A stretch of DNA of 30,959 nucleotides from Magnaporthiopsis rhizophila (GCA_003049465.1 PYSS01000220.1:1-30959); one strand, 5' to 3'; shown: positions 1 through 11,985, numbered from the stretch's first letter. Notes: generated by a model not told the origin, from the letters alone. Translations and numbers: made by a program.

Positions 1-1346
1 GGGCGAGGCTGATGGATGGGAGCCGTGAATCCACAACCTACCGTACAGTTAAGCGAGTTGGTCTGCCGTCAAGGTTAGTTGCCCCTTGAATACCATCCGT
101 CTTTTGTGTCTGACAAAAGTGGCTCTGGTCCTGGTCTTGAGACAGCAAGTTAAGGCGGGTGGAGTGGAGTTCAGGAGCAGTTGAGAGCTTTTTTTTTTTT
201 TTTCCTTCTTCCTGGCTTGCGGGGCCAAGATCGGGCTTTTTGTCGCCTGTGGTTTTCCACAATGAACGCTACGCAAAACAGTTCGTCGCCTCCACCAAAG
301 ACACTGGACCAAATTAGGTCATGTGATGTAGCATCGGCAACGTCGCCGCCACTCGGATTCTCGGCCGAGTTTTTTTTTTTTTTTTTTTTTTTTTCATGGC
401 GAGATCTCCAATGGCGTGGATTTGAGCCGCCTCGACCTGCTTCGGTGGCACAGACGTCCGACAAGAGCAGCACGACTGGGCGACAGGCAGGCAATCTTCC
501 ATGAGGCTCACCCAACATTTCGATAACGATGGATGAGATTGAGCCAAGGAGAGCGGGTACCTTCGGTTTCAATGGCCGTCCGGGCCTGTCATCCCGCCTG
601 CTGTTTTGGGGCTTTCGTCCCAGCTTCAACGTGCAGGAATATGCAGGAGGCCTGGCCAATGCCCCACCACCCTCTCGGAGCTGTTTCCGTTGTTGGTTGA
701 GCTTCAAAGACGCTGGTCACATTGGGACCAGAACAGGTTGCATCGTACCAGACTTGGATTACCAACGGCGGCACGCCCCGGGGCGTGCTCCCAAGGGAGT
801 GGAAGGTCGTTCGACGGGATCCATTTTCGACCCGCGGATTCCCAGTGGGTCACTCGATGCGTGCTCTATCACATCTTCGTGGAGCTCGAGGAGGAGCAAT
901 TCTCGTAAAGCTTGATGACTACGAGAAACACCAAGGGATTATCCTTCTACCTAGCACCGGATGTTGTTGGACCAATAATTTTGCCCAGATGCCGTAACAA
1001 TAGCAGCAAAAATTTTCGCACGAGTAAAGGTTCAACGGCCCAGGGGAGGCCAGAATGCGAACCAGTCTGATCCGGCATTAATCACGGCGTATGCATTGCT
1101 CGGTTGGTAGGAGAGGGGAACACTCCAACGTTCGTTATCGACTAAATAGGTTAGGACGTAGACGGTAGGGGTACTCCAAGAGTCACAGAGCAGTAAAACA
1201 CGTACGCCAAAGCCAACATAATCATAGGCCCATTACCTGCCAGAAAAGGAAACCGCCCACATCCCAAAAACTCCGATGCCCATTTGAGCGTTGTAAAAAT
1301 TGGCGCTCGTTAATCACGAGGCGTACCTCGGCACAAAAAAAAAAAA
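1..1346. other. Intergenic DNA, no gene supported
   Basis: Reading frames exist on both strands but none has a recognisable domain, a convincing intron structure or a signal peptide, and several run through homopolymers. The stretch contains T runs at 189-203 (15 T) and 370-394 (25 T) and ends in an A run at 1335-1346 directly after the stop codon of the minus-strand receptor gene, so its right end is that gene's 3' flank. Confidence 0.6.
370..394. repeat. 25-nt T homopolymer
   Basis: Uninterrupted run of 25 T on the plus strand. A second run of 15 T lies at 189-203. Both are in non-coding DNA. Similar long A/T runs recur in every spacer of the left half (8139-8157, 8657-8667, 8678-8703, 9379-9390, 11691-11704). 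Confidence 0.95.
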
Positions 1347-3080
1347 TTAAACCATGCTACCCTTGTGCCCGGGGAGCCTGGGTGATGGTGTATTGCCCAT
1401 GATGACGAGCCTGAACTCGTCGTCGTAGTCGTCCCGCATCAGCTCGGTCTCGCGGGTCTGGAGCCCGCTCTTCGACATGGGCAACTGCGGCGCCGACGTG
1501 ACCGTGTAGTCGGTCTGCATCCGGATGGCGCCGGTGGGGATCGAGCTGGGGGGGACGGGTGACGCGGACCTCACCGCGCTGCTGGTCGCGCTGGCCGTCT
1601 TGAGGTCCTTGAGCGCGATGTGGCCGCCGCCGCCGCCCGAGCCCAGGGCGGCCGCGGGCCCATTGCTGTTACTGCGGCTGCCTTTTGCATAGCTCGAGCC
1701 ATGCCGGGCGCCGCGGCGGCGGCCGCCACTGCGGCCGCCGCTGCTTCCGTAGGCGTAGCGCGTCGTGATGTTGACGAGGCGCGGAAAGAGGCGGACTAGG
1801 AGCATGCGGAAGGTCGGCATGCAGGCGCAGATGATGCCCACGGTGATCTCGATGGCGGACATGATGGAGATCTCGAGCTCCTCGTAGGTAGGGTTCTTTA
1901 TGTTCTTGCCAACCCGGAGCAGGATCTCGAGGCGAATGCAGCTCAGGACGGTGAAACTGGTAGTTTTAAATGTTAGTCGCTGGCTGTGGCCTCCCTTCCC
2001 AGTCGCCGCCATATGGGGAGCAGGCATCATCCATCCAGCATCGGACTTACAGAGTGCCGACGGCAAACATGGCCGCGACGCCGACCTTCTTCTTCCAGTT
2101 CAGCTGCAGGTGCCTGAGCTGCCAGATAGGGACGGCCAGCATCCAGACGTCGAGGGTGATGCTGATGACGGCGTTGGCCACGGCAATATCGTTGATTTCC
2201 ATGATGCACGTCCCGGTATGCTCACCGTCCCACTTGGTCCAGAACAGGCTGATGGGGGAGCACTGGATGGCGTCGAGGAGTATGAAGACGATGGTGACCA
2301 CGGCGTTGACGAATACCGTGCCCCATAGAATGCGTCTGACACCCTTGGCGGGGAAGATGCGCAGGTAGAAGAAGAGCAGCGACATCTTGAGCATGCCGAC
2401 CTCCAGGAAGTATAGAATGGTCATGCCGAAGAAGTACTCGAGGACGATGTATATCTGCTCGGTCAGCAGGGCCCAGATGTCCTTGCCCAGGCCGTTGGGA
2501 ATGGTGACGTTGAAAGTGATGGCGGCGCTCGGGATGGTGACGCAGGCCGTCAGGAAGATGAAGAGGTCGTCCATGCCGAGCTCGTGGGCGCCCAGGACGA
2601 AGTACTTGAAGCCGATGCGGCTCACCACCAGCGACCAGGCGACGAAGGCGAAAAATATGGTGACAATGTATAGCCGCTTGGATTCGTCGCGGGGCGGCAC
2701 GCCGCATTTAGCCTTGGAGAGGCCCTGGAAACGGATGGACTCCTTGACGGTGCAGTTGGCGATCACGCACTTGCCCACCTCAAGCTGCAGCTCCTGGTTG
2801 GAGCAGGCGCACTTTGTCTGCTCGGAGGCGGGGGTGACGGAACTGCAGTATGACTTGATGACTCCTATGGCTAGGCATTTTGCCTGGAAAAGCGGTGCGT
2901 GTTAGTCTGGACACGCCTGGTTGCTTGCGCGAGGTTCCAACTTACGGCACAAGGCGGAACTGTGGGTGCTGCGGGAGCGCTGGAGTTGGTTGTGGATGGC
3001 GTTCCTGCTGGCCCGGTGCCGGTGCTTTGGGCGAGGCCAAGCGGCACAAGGGCCAAGAGGACAAGCCTGAAGAAGCGCAT
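1347..3080 (-). CDS. CFEM-domain PTH11-like seven-helix receptor
   Basis: Three exons on the minus strand: 3080-2946, 2883-2051 and 1956-1347, giving 525 residues. Introns of 62 and 94 nt both start GTAAGT/GTAAGTT-like and end CAG, and phases match. Residues 1-18 are a signal peptide ending LGLAQ. A CFEM domain follows with all eight cysteines: C44, C48, C58, C70, C72, C84, C89, C105, spaced 3-9-11-1-11-4-15. From residue 117 on there are seven hydrophobic helices, with the rhodopsin-like fold typical of the fungal PTH11 class (for example LFIFLTACVTIPSAAITF near helix 2, and VGVAAMFAVGTLFTVL across the exon 2/3 junction). The cytoplasmic tail of about 150 residues is Ser/Gly/Arg-rich and low in complexity. 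Known role of the class: sensing surface or host cues upstream of G-protein signalling; the ligand is not predictable. The Asp usually found before the CxC of CFEM domains is absent (E66 is nearest). Start chosen because it gives the signal peptide. Confidence 0.9.
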
Positions 3081-5697
3081 GGTGGCGTGGCTGTGGATGG
3101 GGGACGAGGCACAGTCCTGAGATGAAAAGCAAAGTATCCAGGAGTTTGGGAGATGTCAGATGGAGGCGGTCGGCGGGGTGCATGAAGAATATTAATCCCT
3201 CTGCTCGAGGGCGGTCTCGGGGAGCGACGGCCCCGACGCGGCGCCCTCTTAGTGTCTTGCAAGACCCTTCCCTGGGCGCAACCAAATGGCTGCGAGGTTG
3301 GCCCTGCAGAAACGCACACGCCCAGCATGCAGCATATCGGCCAAAAGACGGGTGTGCGCTACTGGCGTGTTCCATAATCTCCACTTGCCACGCGACGGAC
3401 AGCTGCTGTCCATGCGGAGAAGGCCAAAGTGCATCCAGCAAAGGCCCCAAAAGGCGGCGGCGAAAGAGGTGCGCGCGCGGGTGGTGGGTGAAAGAGGCTG
3501 ACATCGCCTTGGCTCGAACCAAAGCTGCACGTCGCATCTTGTCACCCCTAGTCAGACCAGGGGAGGCCCACCCACTAACCTTCAGCATCCCAGAGGGGTG
3601 TGGGGATGTACCCTGTCTGGGTCAAAACAGGAACGCGCCCGGCTTCACCTACCTGGGCAAGCGATCAACGTATTATCTCGGACGCCAAAGAAATATGGTT
3701 TAACTGCTTTTGGAAAAGCGGAGGATCATGATTGGCAGAACGCTCGGACATCAGGGACATCAGTGGGGAGTGTGACTATTTCCGGGCTGCAATACGGCAT
3801 CAGCCTCTCCCAGAAGGGTTAGGCCAATCGCACCATGAATGCAAAGAAAATAAAAAGAGACTAGCGTCATATGTTCTGGAACGCCACCCACCATCTCCTG
3901 GCTTCAACAAAGGGCCTTATTATCGACCGATGGCGATGGGCTAGAAAGCAGAGGCTTCGCTTTGCCCCAACATGAAGTCCGTCTAGCGCGCCAATGGCTT
4001 CGTGTCTGCCCCTGGATGATAACTCTCACCGTCGGGGAGCTTACTTGTACACGCCATTCCACGACTTTGACGGCAAAGGCGGCTGCGGCGGCTTGATGCC
4101 AGCGAGGGGCTGCCCTGTCGCAGTGGCGAGCGGTCGTGTCGGCAGAAAGTCGGAGGTGTGGGTGGACGTCGGCAAGCGGCAGCACACGAAACAAAACACA
4201 ACATTAGCCGAAAGGGTCATCCCGGCCGATAATGAGATGTGAGGGCTGCAAAAGGAGGGGAAGACGTCACGACGTCGAGCAGGAGGAGACCGTGAGAAAG
4301 AAAATAGATTGAAACAAAGACAACTCGACGCCCGCCGTTGGCTCGGAACGCCTGACGATCGACAGCGGGATAGAGTAAAACCCGCTCAGCTCAAAACGGA
4401 AAAATGCCAGAAAATCCATTCCACGCCAAACCGCCTAATGGATCTGTCTCGGCGCCACCGAAAGTACAGTCCATTTAACAGTTTTAATTTTAACGCCACC
4501 CAACTCGCTGTTTGATTATTCCAAAAGGCTTCAATCCGGCGCGACAAGCGCCTGGGAAGGAGGGAAAGCTGTGCTGGCGCGTACCCGTCCGCAGCTATTC
4601 GGCGCGATTTAAACAACGAATTCCAAAGTCGGCAATAATCGCGATCCACAGGGAGTCTATGTTTATATCCCCGCGGTCGAACACGGTGGCTAGCCATCCC
4701 CACATGGCGTCGAACATCCATCGCCAAACCAATGCCGGTAAGTGAGGCGGCGAACTGCCTGTTCGCCAGCCCCAGGTCATCCAGCGCGACGGAACAGGTG
4801 CACGACTCGCGTCCTGGTCCATTTTGCGCCAGAAGAACAAAGGACGGAAACAAGAAAAGGGCGGCCTTAGCAAAAGCGCTAGGTGTTGACTGCACTGAGC
4901 TGCCCAGCCCAGGACCCACACCGCCGCGGGTCTGGATCTCCACCACCCCAGCAACGCCCACAGAACGGCACATATCCACAACAGGTGAGCCTTGCAGCAC
5001 CGGAGAGCCACCACATATGGTCACAAAGGGGCCCGCGCGGAGACAGCAAAATTCCCCGGTGATCTCTCATCTCAGATTCTAGGCTCCATGCCGGGTTTCG
5101 GGCGTGCTCTGGGCTGGGGCCAATGGTCGCGACACACACAATGAGAAAAGGGACGAGGGACGCAGGCCAGCGAGCGGGGTTATCGTCTGCACCTTCTTCC
5201 ATCTCGTCGTCCTCGTCATTCTCCTCGTTTCGTCTGTCGTCTCCGGCCGTCCAGTCTCGCCAGGCCTTACCTCCATATGCTCGTCTCGCGCCAGACAAAT
5301 CCCGGCCTCCACTGCCGAACTCCAAAGGCTCGGCGCATCGTGAGCGGGGATCGTGAGATAGGGTGGAGGCAGGTTGCATCGATTAACCACATGAGGCTTG
5401 CTTGGTCGACATTACCACCAGGCCCTCTAGCCGGGGTCACGTCCCGTCCTCCGGTGCCCATATGCGGCTGGGCTGTCACCAAACCTCGCTGTTGGCACTT
5501 CTCTTCCTCCCTCACCAACGTGCCATTTCGCCCGCCTCGGCACTCCTTTCCGGGCTCCTCCAGACATCGCTGACGGGTCGTTTCGGCGAACCAAACTTGG
5601 TCTTGGTCTCGCCAGCCACTCCTTTTGTAACTGAACTGCGCGATATCGGCGCCGCTGCTACGCCACAAGATCCCCAACCACCTCGCAGCGTTCCATC
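3081..5697. other. Divergent intergenic region between receptor and oxidase
   Basis: About 2.6 kb separating two divergently transcribed genes, so it should hold both promoters. Frames of 70-210 codons occur on both strands but none shows a domain, a signal peptide or codon use that stands out from its complement. A pyrimidine-rich stretch at 5191-5260 lies upstream of the oxidase. Confidence 0.55.
5191..5260 (+). promoter_or_regulatory. Pyrimidine-rich tract upstream of the FAD oxidase
   Basis: About 70 nt made mostly of C and T on the plus strand with repeated TCGTC/CCTCGT units, 440 nt before the oxidase ATG. CT-rich tracts are common just upstream of transcription starts in filamentous fungi; that function here is inferred, and the distance would require a long 5' UTR or a 5' UTR intron. 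Confidence 0.3.
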
Positions 5698-7637
5698 ATG
5701 CAGTCCTTAACTGTCTTTACCGCCCTCTCGGAGCTGCTTGGCACGGCTGCATATGTACCGCGCTCGCCCGCCGGTAATTGTCGCTGCCTGCCCGGCGACT
5801 CGTGCTGGCCATCCGACTCCGCGTGGGCCCAGCTCAACGAGACGGTCGGTGGGCGGCTCATTGCCACCACCCCGATCGGCTACGTGTGCCACGAGCCCAA
5901 CTACGATGAGGCCAAGTGCTCCAACGTGCGCGCTAACTGGACGAGCCCAGAGCTGCAGTGAGTCTCCATGCATAATCCTTGTTTGGTCACGCCGCCATTG
6001 GCAATGAGTCTGGCAGCGAGCTAGAACGGACATATTTACAGGGAATGGCAGGCTAGACTAACACGCCAATGTTAGCATCGGCACCACCTCCTCGCCCATG
6101 GAGCCCTTCTTTGCCAATCAGAGCTGCGACCCCTTCACGGACACGGAGCTGCCCTGCACCTTGGGCAATCTTGTCAGCTATTCCGTCAACGTCTCAACCG
6201 CCACCGACGTCCAGGCTGCGCTGAAGTTTGCCCAGCAGAGCAACATCCGGGTCACAATCCGCAACACGGGTCACGAGTAGGTCGCCTTTGTACTTGGCTT
6301 CCATGGAATCCTTTGCGTTTCAACGAACTCCTTTCGTCCGCACCCCACCCGCTAGTCCATCGCGCTGACTAGGTCTGCTCTACTCCAGCTTCCTGGGCCG
6401 CTCCACTGGCGCTGGCGCGCTATCCATATGGACCCACAACCTCCAGAGCATCGACTTCCTCGACTGGAATGACCCCGGCGCCTATGAAGGGCCGGCCGTC
6501 AAGGTCGCTGCCGGCGTGCAGGGTTGGCAGGTCACCGAGGCCGCTAACGCCAAGGGCCTCGTGGTCGTCGGCGGCGAGTGCCCCACCGTAGGTCTGGCTG
6601 GCGGTTACATCCAGGGCGGCGGCCACTCGGTCCTGAGCACCTCGTTTGGCCTTGCCGCCGACTCGGCCCTCGAGTTCGAGGTCGTCCTCGTCAACGGCCG
6701 GCTCGTCAAGGCTAACCGCAGCTCCAACCCTGATCTGTTCTGGGCCCTCCGCGGTGGTGGCGGAGGCACTTACGGTGTCGTCATGAGCGTCACCGTGGCC
6801 GCCTACCCCGACAAGACTGTCGGCGGCGCTTTCCTCTCCACCGCATCCAGCGTGACTACCCCCGAGAAGTGGACCCAGCTGATATCACGCTTCCACGGCT
6901 TCATCCCCAACATGACCGACGCCGGCGCCAGCATTGTCTACTTTGCCAGCAGTCAGATATTTGCCCTTCGCCCCGTAACTGTGTACGACGCCAACAAGAC
7001 CTACGTGCAGGACGTTGTCATGAAGCCCCTCACGGGCCTCCTCGCCGAGCTGGGCATCCCCTACCAGGGCGGCTTCAGCGAGCTGAGCTACCGCGACCAC
7101 TACGACAGGTACATGGGACCCCTGCCCACCGGTTGGATCAAAATCGCCACCTACAACTTTGGCGGCCGCCTGATCCCGCGCGACGTCCTCGTCGACTCGG
7201 CCAAGCTGTCCACCTTCAACGCTGCCCTGGCCAAGCTCAACGCCGGCGGCGTCCTCGCCGTCGGAACCGCTGCCGCCTACGGCGTGCGCAAGACCAACAT
7301 CGGCGCGACCCCGGTCTGGCGCAAGACTGCAGTCCAGATGCAGATGACGACCCCATGGGCCAACACGGCCGACTGGACCGCCAACATCGCATGGCAGAAC
7401 CGCATGACCAGCGAGTTCATGCCCGCTATAGAGGCCGCCACCCCCGGCGGCGGCTCGTACCTCAATGAGGCCGACTTCAACCAGCCCAACTGGCAGAAGA
7501 CCTTTTTCGGCGCCAACTACGCCCGTCTGTGCGACATCAAGCGCAAATACGACCCCGAGAACATCCTGTACATCCTCAAGGGTGTCGGCAGCGACGGCTG
7601 GAAGGTTGCCGCTGACAGCCGCATGTGCCGTGCCTAG
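5698..7637 (+). CDS. Secreted BBE-type FAD oxidase (isoamyl alcohol oxidase-like)
   Basis: Three exons: 5698-5957, 6076-6276 and 6389-7637, giving 569 residues. The introns (118 and 112 nt) are GTGAGT...TTAG, with a CTAAC branch site, and GTAGGT...CCAG. A signal peptide of about 18 residues precedes a Cys-rich start (CRCLPGDSCWPS), the signature of the fungal group often named isoamyl alcohol oxidases. The FAD_binding_4 domain spans roughly residues 110-300. His153 in RNTGHDFLGRS, whose codon for the next Asp is split by intron 2, and Cys218 in GGECPTVGLAGGYIQGGGHS are the two residues that tether FAD in bicovalent berberine-bridge-like enzymes. The C-terminal BBE motif is present (YLNEADF, then ANYARLCDIKRKYDP). 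It should oxidise a small alcohol, sugar or phenolic with O2, releasing H2O2, outside the cell or in the secretory route; the substrate cannot be told. It stands alone here, with no biosynthetic neighbours. The gene looks intact. Confidence 0.92.
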
Positions 7638-10203
7638 GACTCCTGTACTATGTATTGATAATTGGAGCTGGCCTGGTGCTTGTGTGTTCCCATAGATGGC
7701 GGGATATAGCATTGGAGTTGGCTAAATTTGATGTCGTATAATTCCACGCAGACTCCGTTTCGGTTTGCAGGCTAGCCCTACGAGCACTAGCACAGGCATC
7801 ACTTCCCACCCCGCTTTCTGGTTGCTTGAGTCAACAATGCCTCCTCGGAGATATCCCCCGCGCTCAATCGGCTAGAGAACAAAGTAGTCTGGATGAGGGT
7901 GTGGCTAGGTAGGTGCCTGGTCAGGTACGTATCGAGGATTCCGTGACAATTTTCTGTCATCCAATATCCCGACGAGGATCAAACCTCAGGACGATTCAGT
8001 GCATGGCCCCTGTCCTGGGCCCTGGACCTCGCGGACCCCGCTGCGGCCACACCCCACACCGCGGCCTTCCGCGAACATGCGGGACAGCGTTGCGGTGATG
8101 TTAGCTTTTTCGGTAGTGGAGGTAAGAAAACAAATAGATTTTTTTTTTTTTTTTTTTCCTCGTGAAGTGGGCGAATATCCAGGGCAAAACGATCCAATGG
8201 CATCGGAGGGCCGCGACAACGGTCATGTGTACAGTACAGTGAGGGGTGCCGTCCGGCTGAATGCGAACCTCGCCCACTCGCTGAAGCATCCATTCCAGAT
8301 GGGGGCACGGGGGTGCCAAGCCTGAAACAAAAAGAAACAAACGTTTACGCCTGGACGGGAGAACGAACTCGCGGAAGCCGCAACGGGAGACGGGAGTTCG
8401 GGGTGGTAGTGAGAGTCATAGTAGCCCTACGAGGCGGAAAAAAATTTAATTTATTCTTTTATGCTTGCCTACCTAGTTTCATGGATGCTACTCTGGATTG
8501 ACCATCTCGCAGAAGCACAGACCTGCTGGTAAAATAGAGGTAAAAATAAGAAGCGAACGGGTCGCGACGTTTGACGCCCTGTCTTGGTGGCACCAGCCCG
8601 TGCTGCCTGTGTTACGCAGCGAACCTACGGTAGGGTAGCAAGCCGGCAAGCGAGGTAAAAAAAAAAAGAAGAGGGGCAAAAAAAAAAAAAAAAAAAAAAA
8701 AAAGTTCGTGTATGTAACCCCCCACATCGCACCGCACCGCACCCTCTAACGACGGGGACACCTCGGGGGAAAAGAAAGAAAAACGCCCATATCTGAATCT
8801 CATCACACACACGGATGCAGAATTGCGGCACCGTCTCGGCCCCTGACACATGGGTGGGTGGTGGTGGCACTCGACACTGTTGCTTTCGCACTACCTACCA
8901 AATCCCTAACCTGACTGCCGCCTATCCAGAATTCGGGCGCACGCCCTGAAAAGGGTCTAGACGGGCAGCAGGAGGAGGGTTACACGGCATCAAAATCTGA
9001 CACTGCATCTCTCGGGTATTTGTGAGAGTCTGGTGTGAGTAGCATTTGCTCCTGACCCCTGTTTCGGATTAGTGGAGGCAAAAACGCTAAACAAACCAAC
9101 CTTGCGTTATTCCCCTCGTCAAGAGGTTTTCAAGAAAGAAAGAAGAAGAAAAGAAGCTTGGCATCAATTCTCGTGTTGCTAACTGACAAATCTCCGGCCG
9201 AACTGGAGACACGGGGCAAGTCAGCATGCCGATTAAAAGAGCCGTAGGAGGAGAAAACTCGGGATGAAACGGGGGTTGGTGATCTGCAAGTGGTCTCGGG
9301 ATGGAAAGCCCGCTAACGAACTGCCGTGCCTGGATGACATATGCAGCCAGCCCGCCACGTCGCGTGCGTTAATCCCGATTTTTTTTTTTTCCCCACTAGT
9401 GGTGAACGAAGGCCCTCGTGATGGATCGACAACGAAATCCATTGTGCACGGACGCACGCACTACCAAATGCCGCAACGCACGTCCACTGTCCACTGCCAC
9501 ACGTGCATGGAACTTTTGGAAGCCAACATCAGTTCAGTTCAGCCCGCCGTCTGCCAGACCCCTCCGAACCTTTGCAGCCCATGGATCGTACTAAACCCAG
9601 CTCGATCCCAGGTGCATGAGCTGATGTGATTTGGGCTCCAGATGAGAACAGCTCGCCAGCCACCTCGATGCGAATGATCTCCCATATCTTCGGCAGTTGC
9701 ATAGCGCAGTCTTGGCTGTCAATTCCCGCCTGTCTCTGTCCATGTGGTGTGTCCATCAAGGCTGGGTCACAGGTGTTGTTGGTTCCAGCACACGAGGCGC
9801 GTGTCCAGGTTGGGTCGCCATGTGGCGCAGCTGGTGTCAGTCACCGCCCCTGCGCGTTCTCCACGTTTGTGGTTGTTGGCCGTCCTTCCTGGTCTCGGCG
9901 CGGCTGTTGGCGACTTGCCATTGATCCTCCCGCGTGCGTTCATTGGCCCCAGGCTGGGCCGCCGCGCCAAACAACATACGTGTTTGGGGGCGGTGTTGGG
10001 GCGGTCTGAATCGATCCTGCATGCAAAGGATGCATGCTCGTCAGAGAAATCTCAAGCGACGAAAACACAAACGTAAATATCGCCCTCCAGCGACCCTGTG
10101 GGTAGGATGGAGCGGGGAGTGAACTGTCGGACGGAGACGGAGACTTGACCTAGGTAAATCTCAAGAATCTCCCTCTCGTCTAGGCCGACCAAAAACCTGC
10201 ACC
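7638..10203. other. Intergenic DNA with homopolymers
   Basis: About 2.6 kb without a supportable gene. It starts with the oxidase 3' flank and ends with the promoter side of the small GPI-protein gene. Open frames here either cross the A/T runs at 8139-8157, 8657-8703 and 9379-9390 or lack any recognisable domain. Confidence 0.55.
8657..8703. repeat. Compound A-run (11 A, spacer, 26 A)
   Basis: Eleven A at 8657-8667 and 26 A at 8678-8703 separated by a 10-nt purine-rich spacer. A 19-nt T run lies 500 nt upstream at 8139-8157. No target duplication or retroposed body could be recognised next to it. Confidence 0.9.
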
Positions 10204-10957
10204 ATGAAGGCAACCCTTGGCGCCGTCCTGGCCACAGCGGTCCAGCACTGCATCGCGGCGGACCAGACCAGCACCGGCCGGCTCTGGTTCCCATCCACGC
10301 TGGGCAGCAACGATCTCGTCCACACATTCCGTCCCGCCTCCGTCGGCGTCATCAGCGGTAGCCCCCAGTTGACGCTTGTCCTCGACGTCAAGGACGAGCA
10401 CGGCGACCTACGTCAGCCGGACCGCCATGCGGCTGACCTACGACGCGGAAAACGACGGGATGCGAACGTGAGAGCTCCCTTTTTTTTTTCTAGCAGTTTA
10501 CAACAACCTCCTTTTCTCTGCCCTTGCTGACCAGATCAGCGTCATCTGGGCAGACTGCACGTCCCGCGACAGCTCGGCCTCGTGCGCCAGCACGCTCGTC
10601 AGGGCGCCGCCGAGCGCCGAGATCCGCACGAGCGACGGCGGTCTGCAGGTGATTGGCAATGGCGGCGGGTCCATGTCCAACAGCAGGGGCAACGGCGTGG
10701 TCCCCGTCGTGGACGCCATGGTCACCACCACCTCGGGGACGGCCCCTGCCAGGACCGCAAGCCCTGGTGGTGGTGGTGGCGGCGGCGGCAGCCAGAGCAG
10801 CAGCGCAAGCAGTGGTAGCGGCTCCGGCATCCTGGGCGGCGGCACGGCTGCGCAGACTGGAGGAGCCAAGCCGAGTGGAGGGGCTCGGGTTCTGCAGGTG
10901 GACATGGTGCTCGTGGGTGCTGCCGTTCTAGCGGGGGCCTTTGCTTTGCTTTTATAG
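10204..10957 (+). CDS. Small Ser/Gly-rich GPI-anchored protein, frame broken in exon 1
   Basis: Exon 1 (10204-10467) begins with a signal peptide (MKATLGAVLATAVQHCIAA) and the TSTGRLWFPSTLGSNDLV block resembling the start of a common fungal family of small GPI proteins. Frame 1 stays plausible to about 10395, but the conserved-looking continuation STATYVSRTAMRLTYDAEN lies in frame 2 from 10397, where frame 2 has a TGA at 10370. One extra base (or two missing) near 10373-10396 explains this; I found no intron with matching phases. A 72-nt intron (10468-10539, GTGAGA...TCAG) joins to VIWADCTSRDSSASC. The second exon has a Ser/Gly/Ala-rich linker with a run of eight Gly and ends in a hydrophobic tail (VLVGAAVLAGAFALLL), the GPI attachment signal. 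Allowing for the shift it would be about 226 residues. Cell-wall or membrane surface protein; function unknown. Either a sequencing slip or a decayed gene. Confidence 0.7.
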
Positions 10958-11985
10958 ATGGAAATGATGGCACGGTAACTATCATGCTTGTTTGGGCGAT
11001 AGTGGCCAAGGGAAACTGCAGCCGTCGCCATATGTCGCGACATCACGTTGGATGGAATGTAGGAAGCTTGTTATCCGCGCGTCTTGGAAGCTATTATAGC
11101 TCGATTCTGCAAGTGGCAGGCATGAGCTTAGCTCTTTGCTTCCATCTTCGCCCGATAGCATCTCTGTGTAAGCGTTGAGTCCGGTTGATGCTGCCAAATA
11201 TCTTCTAGTTGCCGGATTGCGGTCGGTTGACTCTAGAACTGGCCGATCAAATATTCGATATACGCTACTGTCACGCCGCAGTGAGTCTTGTGAGTGATCT
11301 TGTGAGATACCTTCGCACTTTCTGGGTGACCTGAAGTGGTATTTGGAAGATATTCCCTATAAAGAACAGATTGGTCTGGAGAGTAGGCATATAGGAGCAG
11401 GTGTGTGTCTCTGTACGACGCGTCGTGTCTGGGCGTCTTGAGCAAAAGAGTAATATAAAGATGCTTGGACATTTCTAAGAGTGTCGTCTTTTAAAGGTCT
11501 ACACGGAGAAGTAATTTAGGTGAGAACGATTGTTATCGAAAGATTTTGCACAGCAAAGGTGGCGGAGAAAAGCAGCAGGCAAGAAGATTTAGCGAAGCGG
11601 CAAACAAATAGGTAGGTTTGAAACGCGTTGCTTGCGACATCATATAATTTTTCCAGTGAATAATATCCACCGCCGGCCATATTCGAAGTATTTTTTTTTT
11701 TTTTGGCTGTGTGATCAAATGAGCCTATAATCGTAAAGTTCGGGGTGTGGCTTAATAATCTACCAGGCGCTTGCTGTTAAAATCAAGCACACAGAGTGTG
11801 GGCAGAGGGGACACAATCATTTGGCGTGGTCACCGAATTTGGGTATCATGTGATGAAGTCACGCGGTTGGAGTTATCATTTGGGTAGCACACAACCCAAA
11901 AGATCCGGGGGTGGCTTCTTTTCCCGAATGCACAGTTACGGGGATCGCTCGGGCCGTTGGACAGCCTTGGGGTATCGTGCGTTGC

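Noticed and set aside
410..440. tRNA-like B-box (GGATTTGAGCC) near 423-433
   Set aside because: On either strand the T-arm stem does not pair and no matching A-box or acceptor stem was found.
171..707. 178-codon minus-strand frame near the left edge
   Set aside because: Depends on reading through poly-A tracts as poly-Lys on both sides; no domain.
6885..7712. 275-codon minus-strand frame opposite the FAD oxidase
   Set aside because: Mirror of a GC-rich coding exon; Val/Gly/Ala/Asp-rich with no domain, while the plus strand has a full family match.
7971..7995. Possible minus-strand tRNA B-box (AGGTTTGATCC)
   Set aside because: No five-pair T stem, no A-box at a sensible distance, no cloverleaf.
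10287..10392. Cryptic intron to repair the GPI-protein frame
   Set aside because: The phase fits, but the donor (GTTCCC) is poor and it would remove the conserved FPSTLGSNDLV block; other donor/acceptor pairs fail on phase or length.
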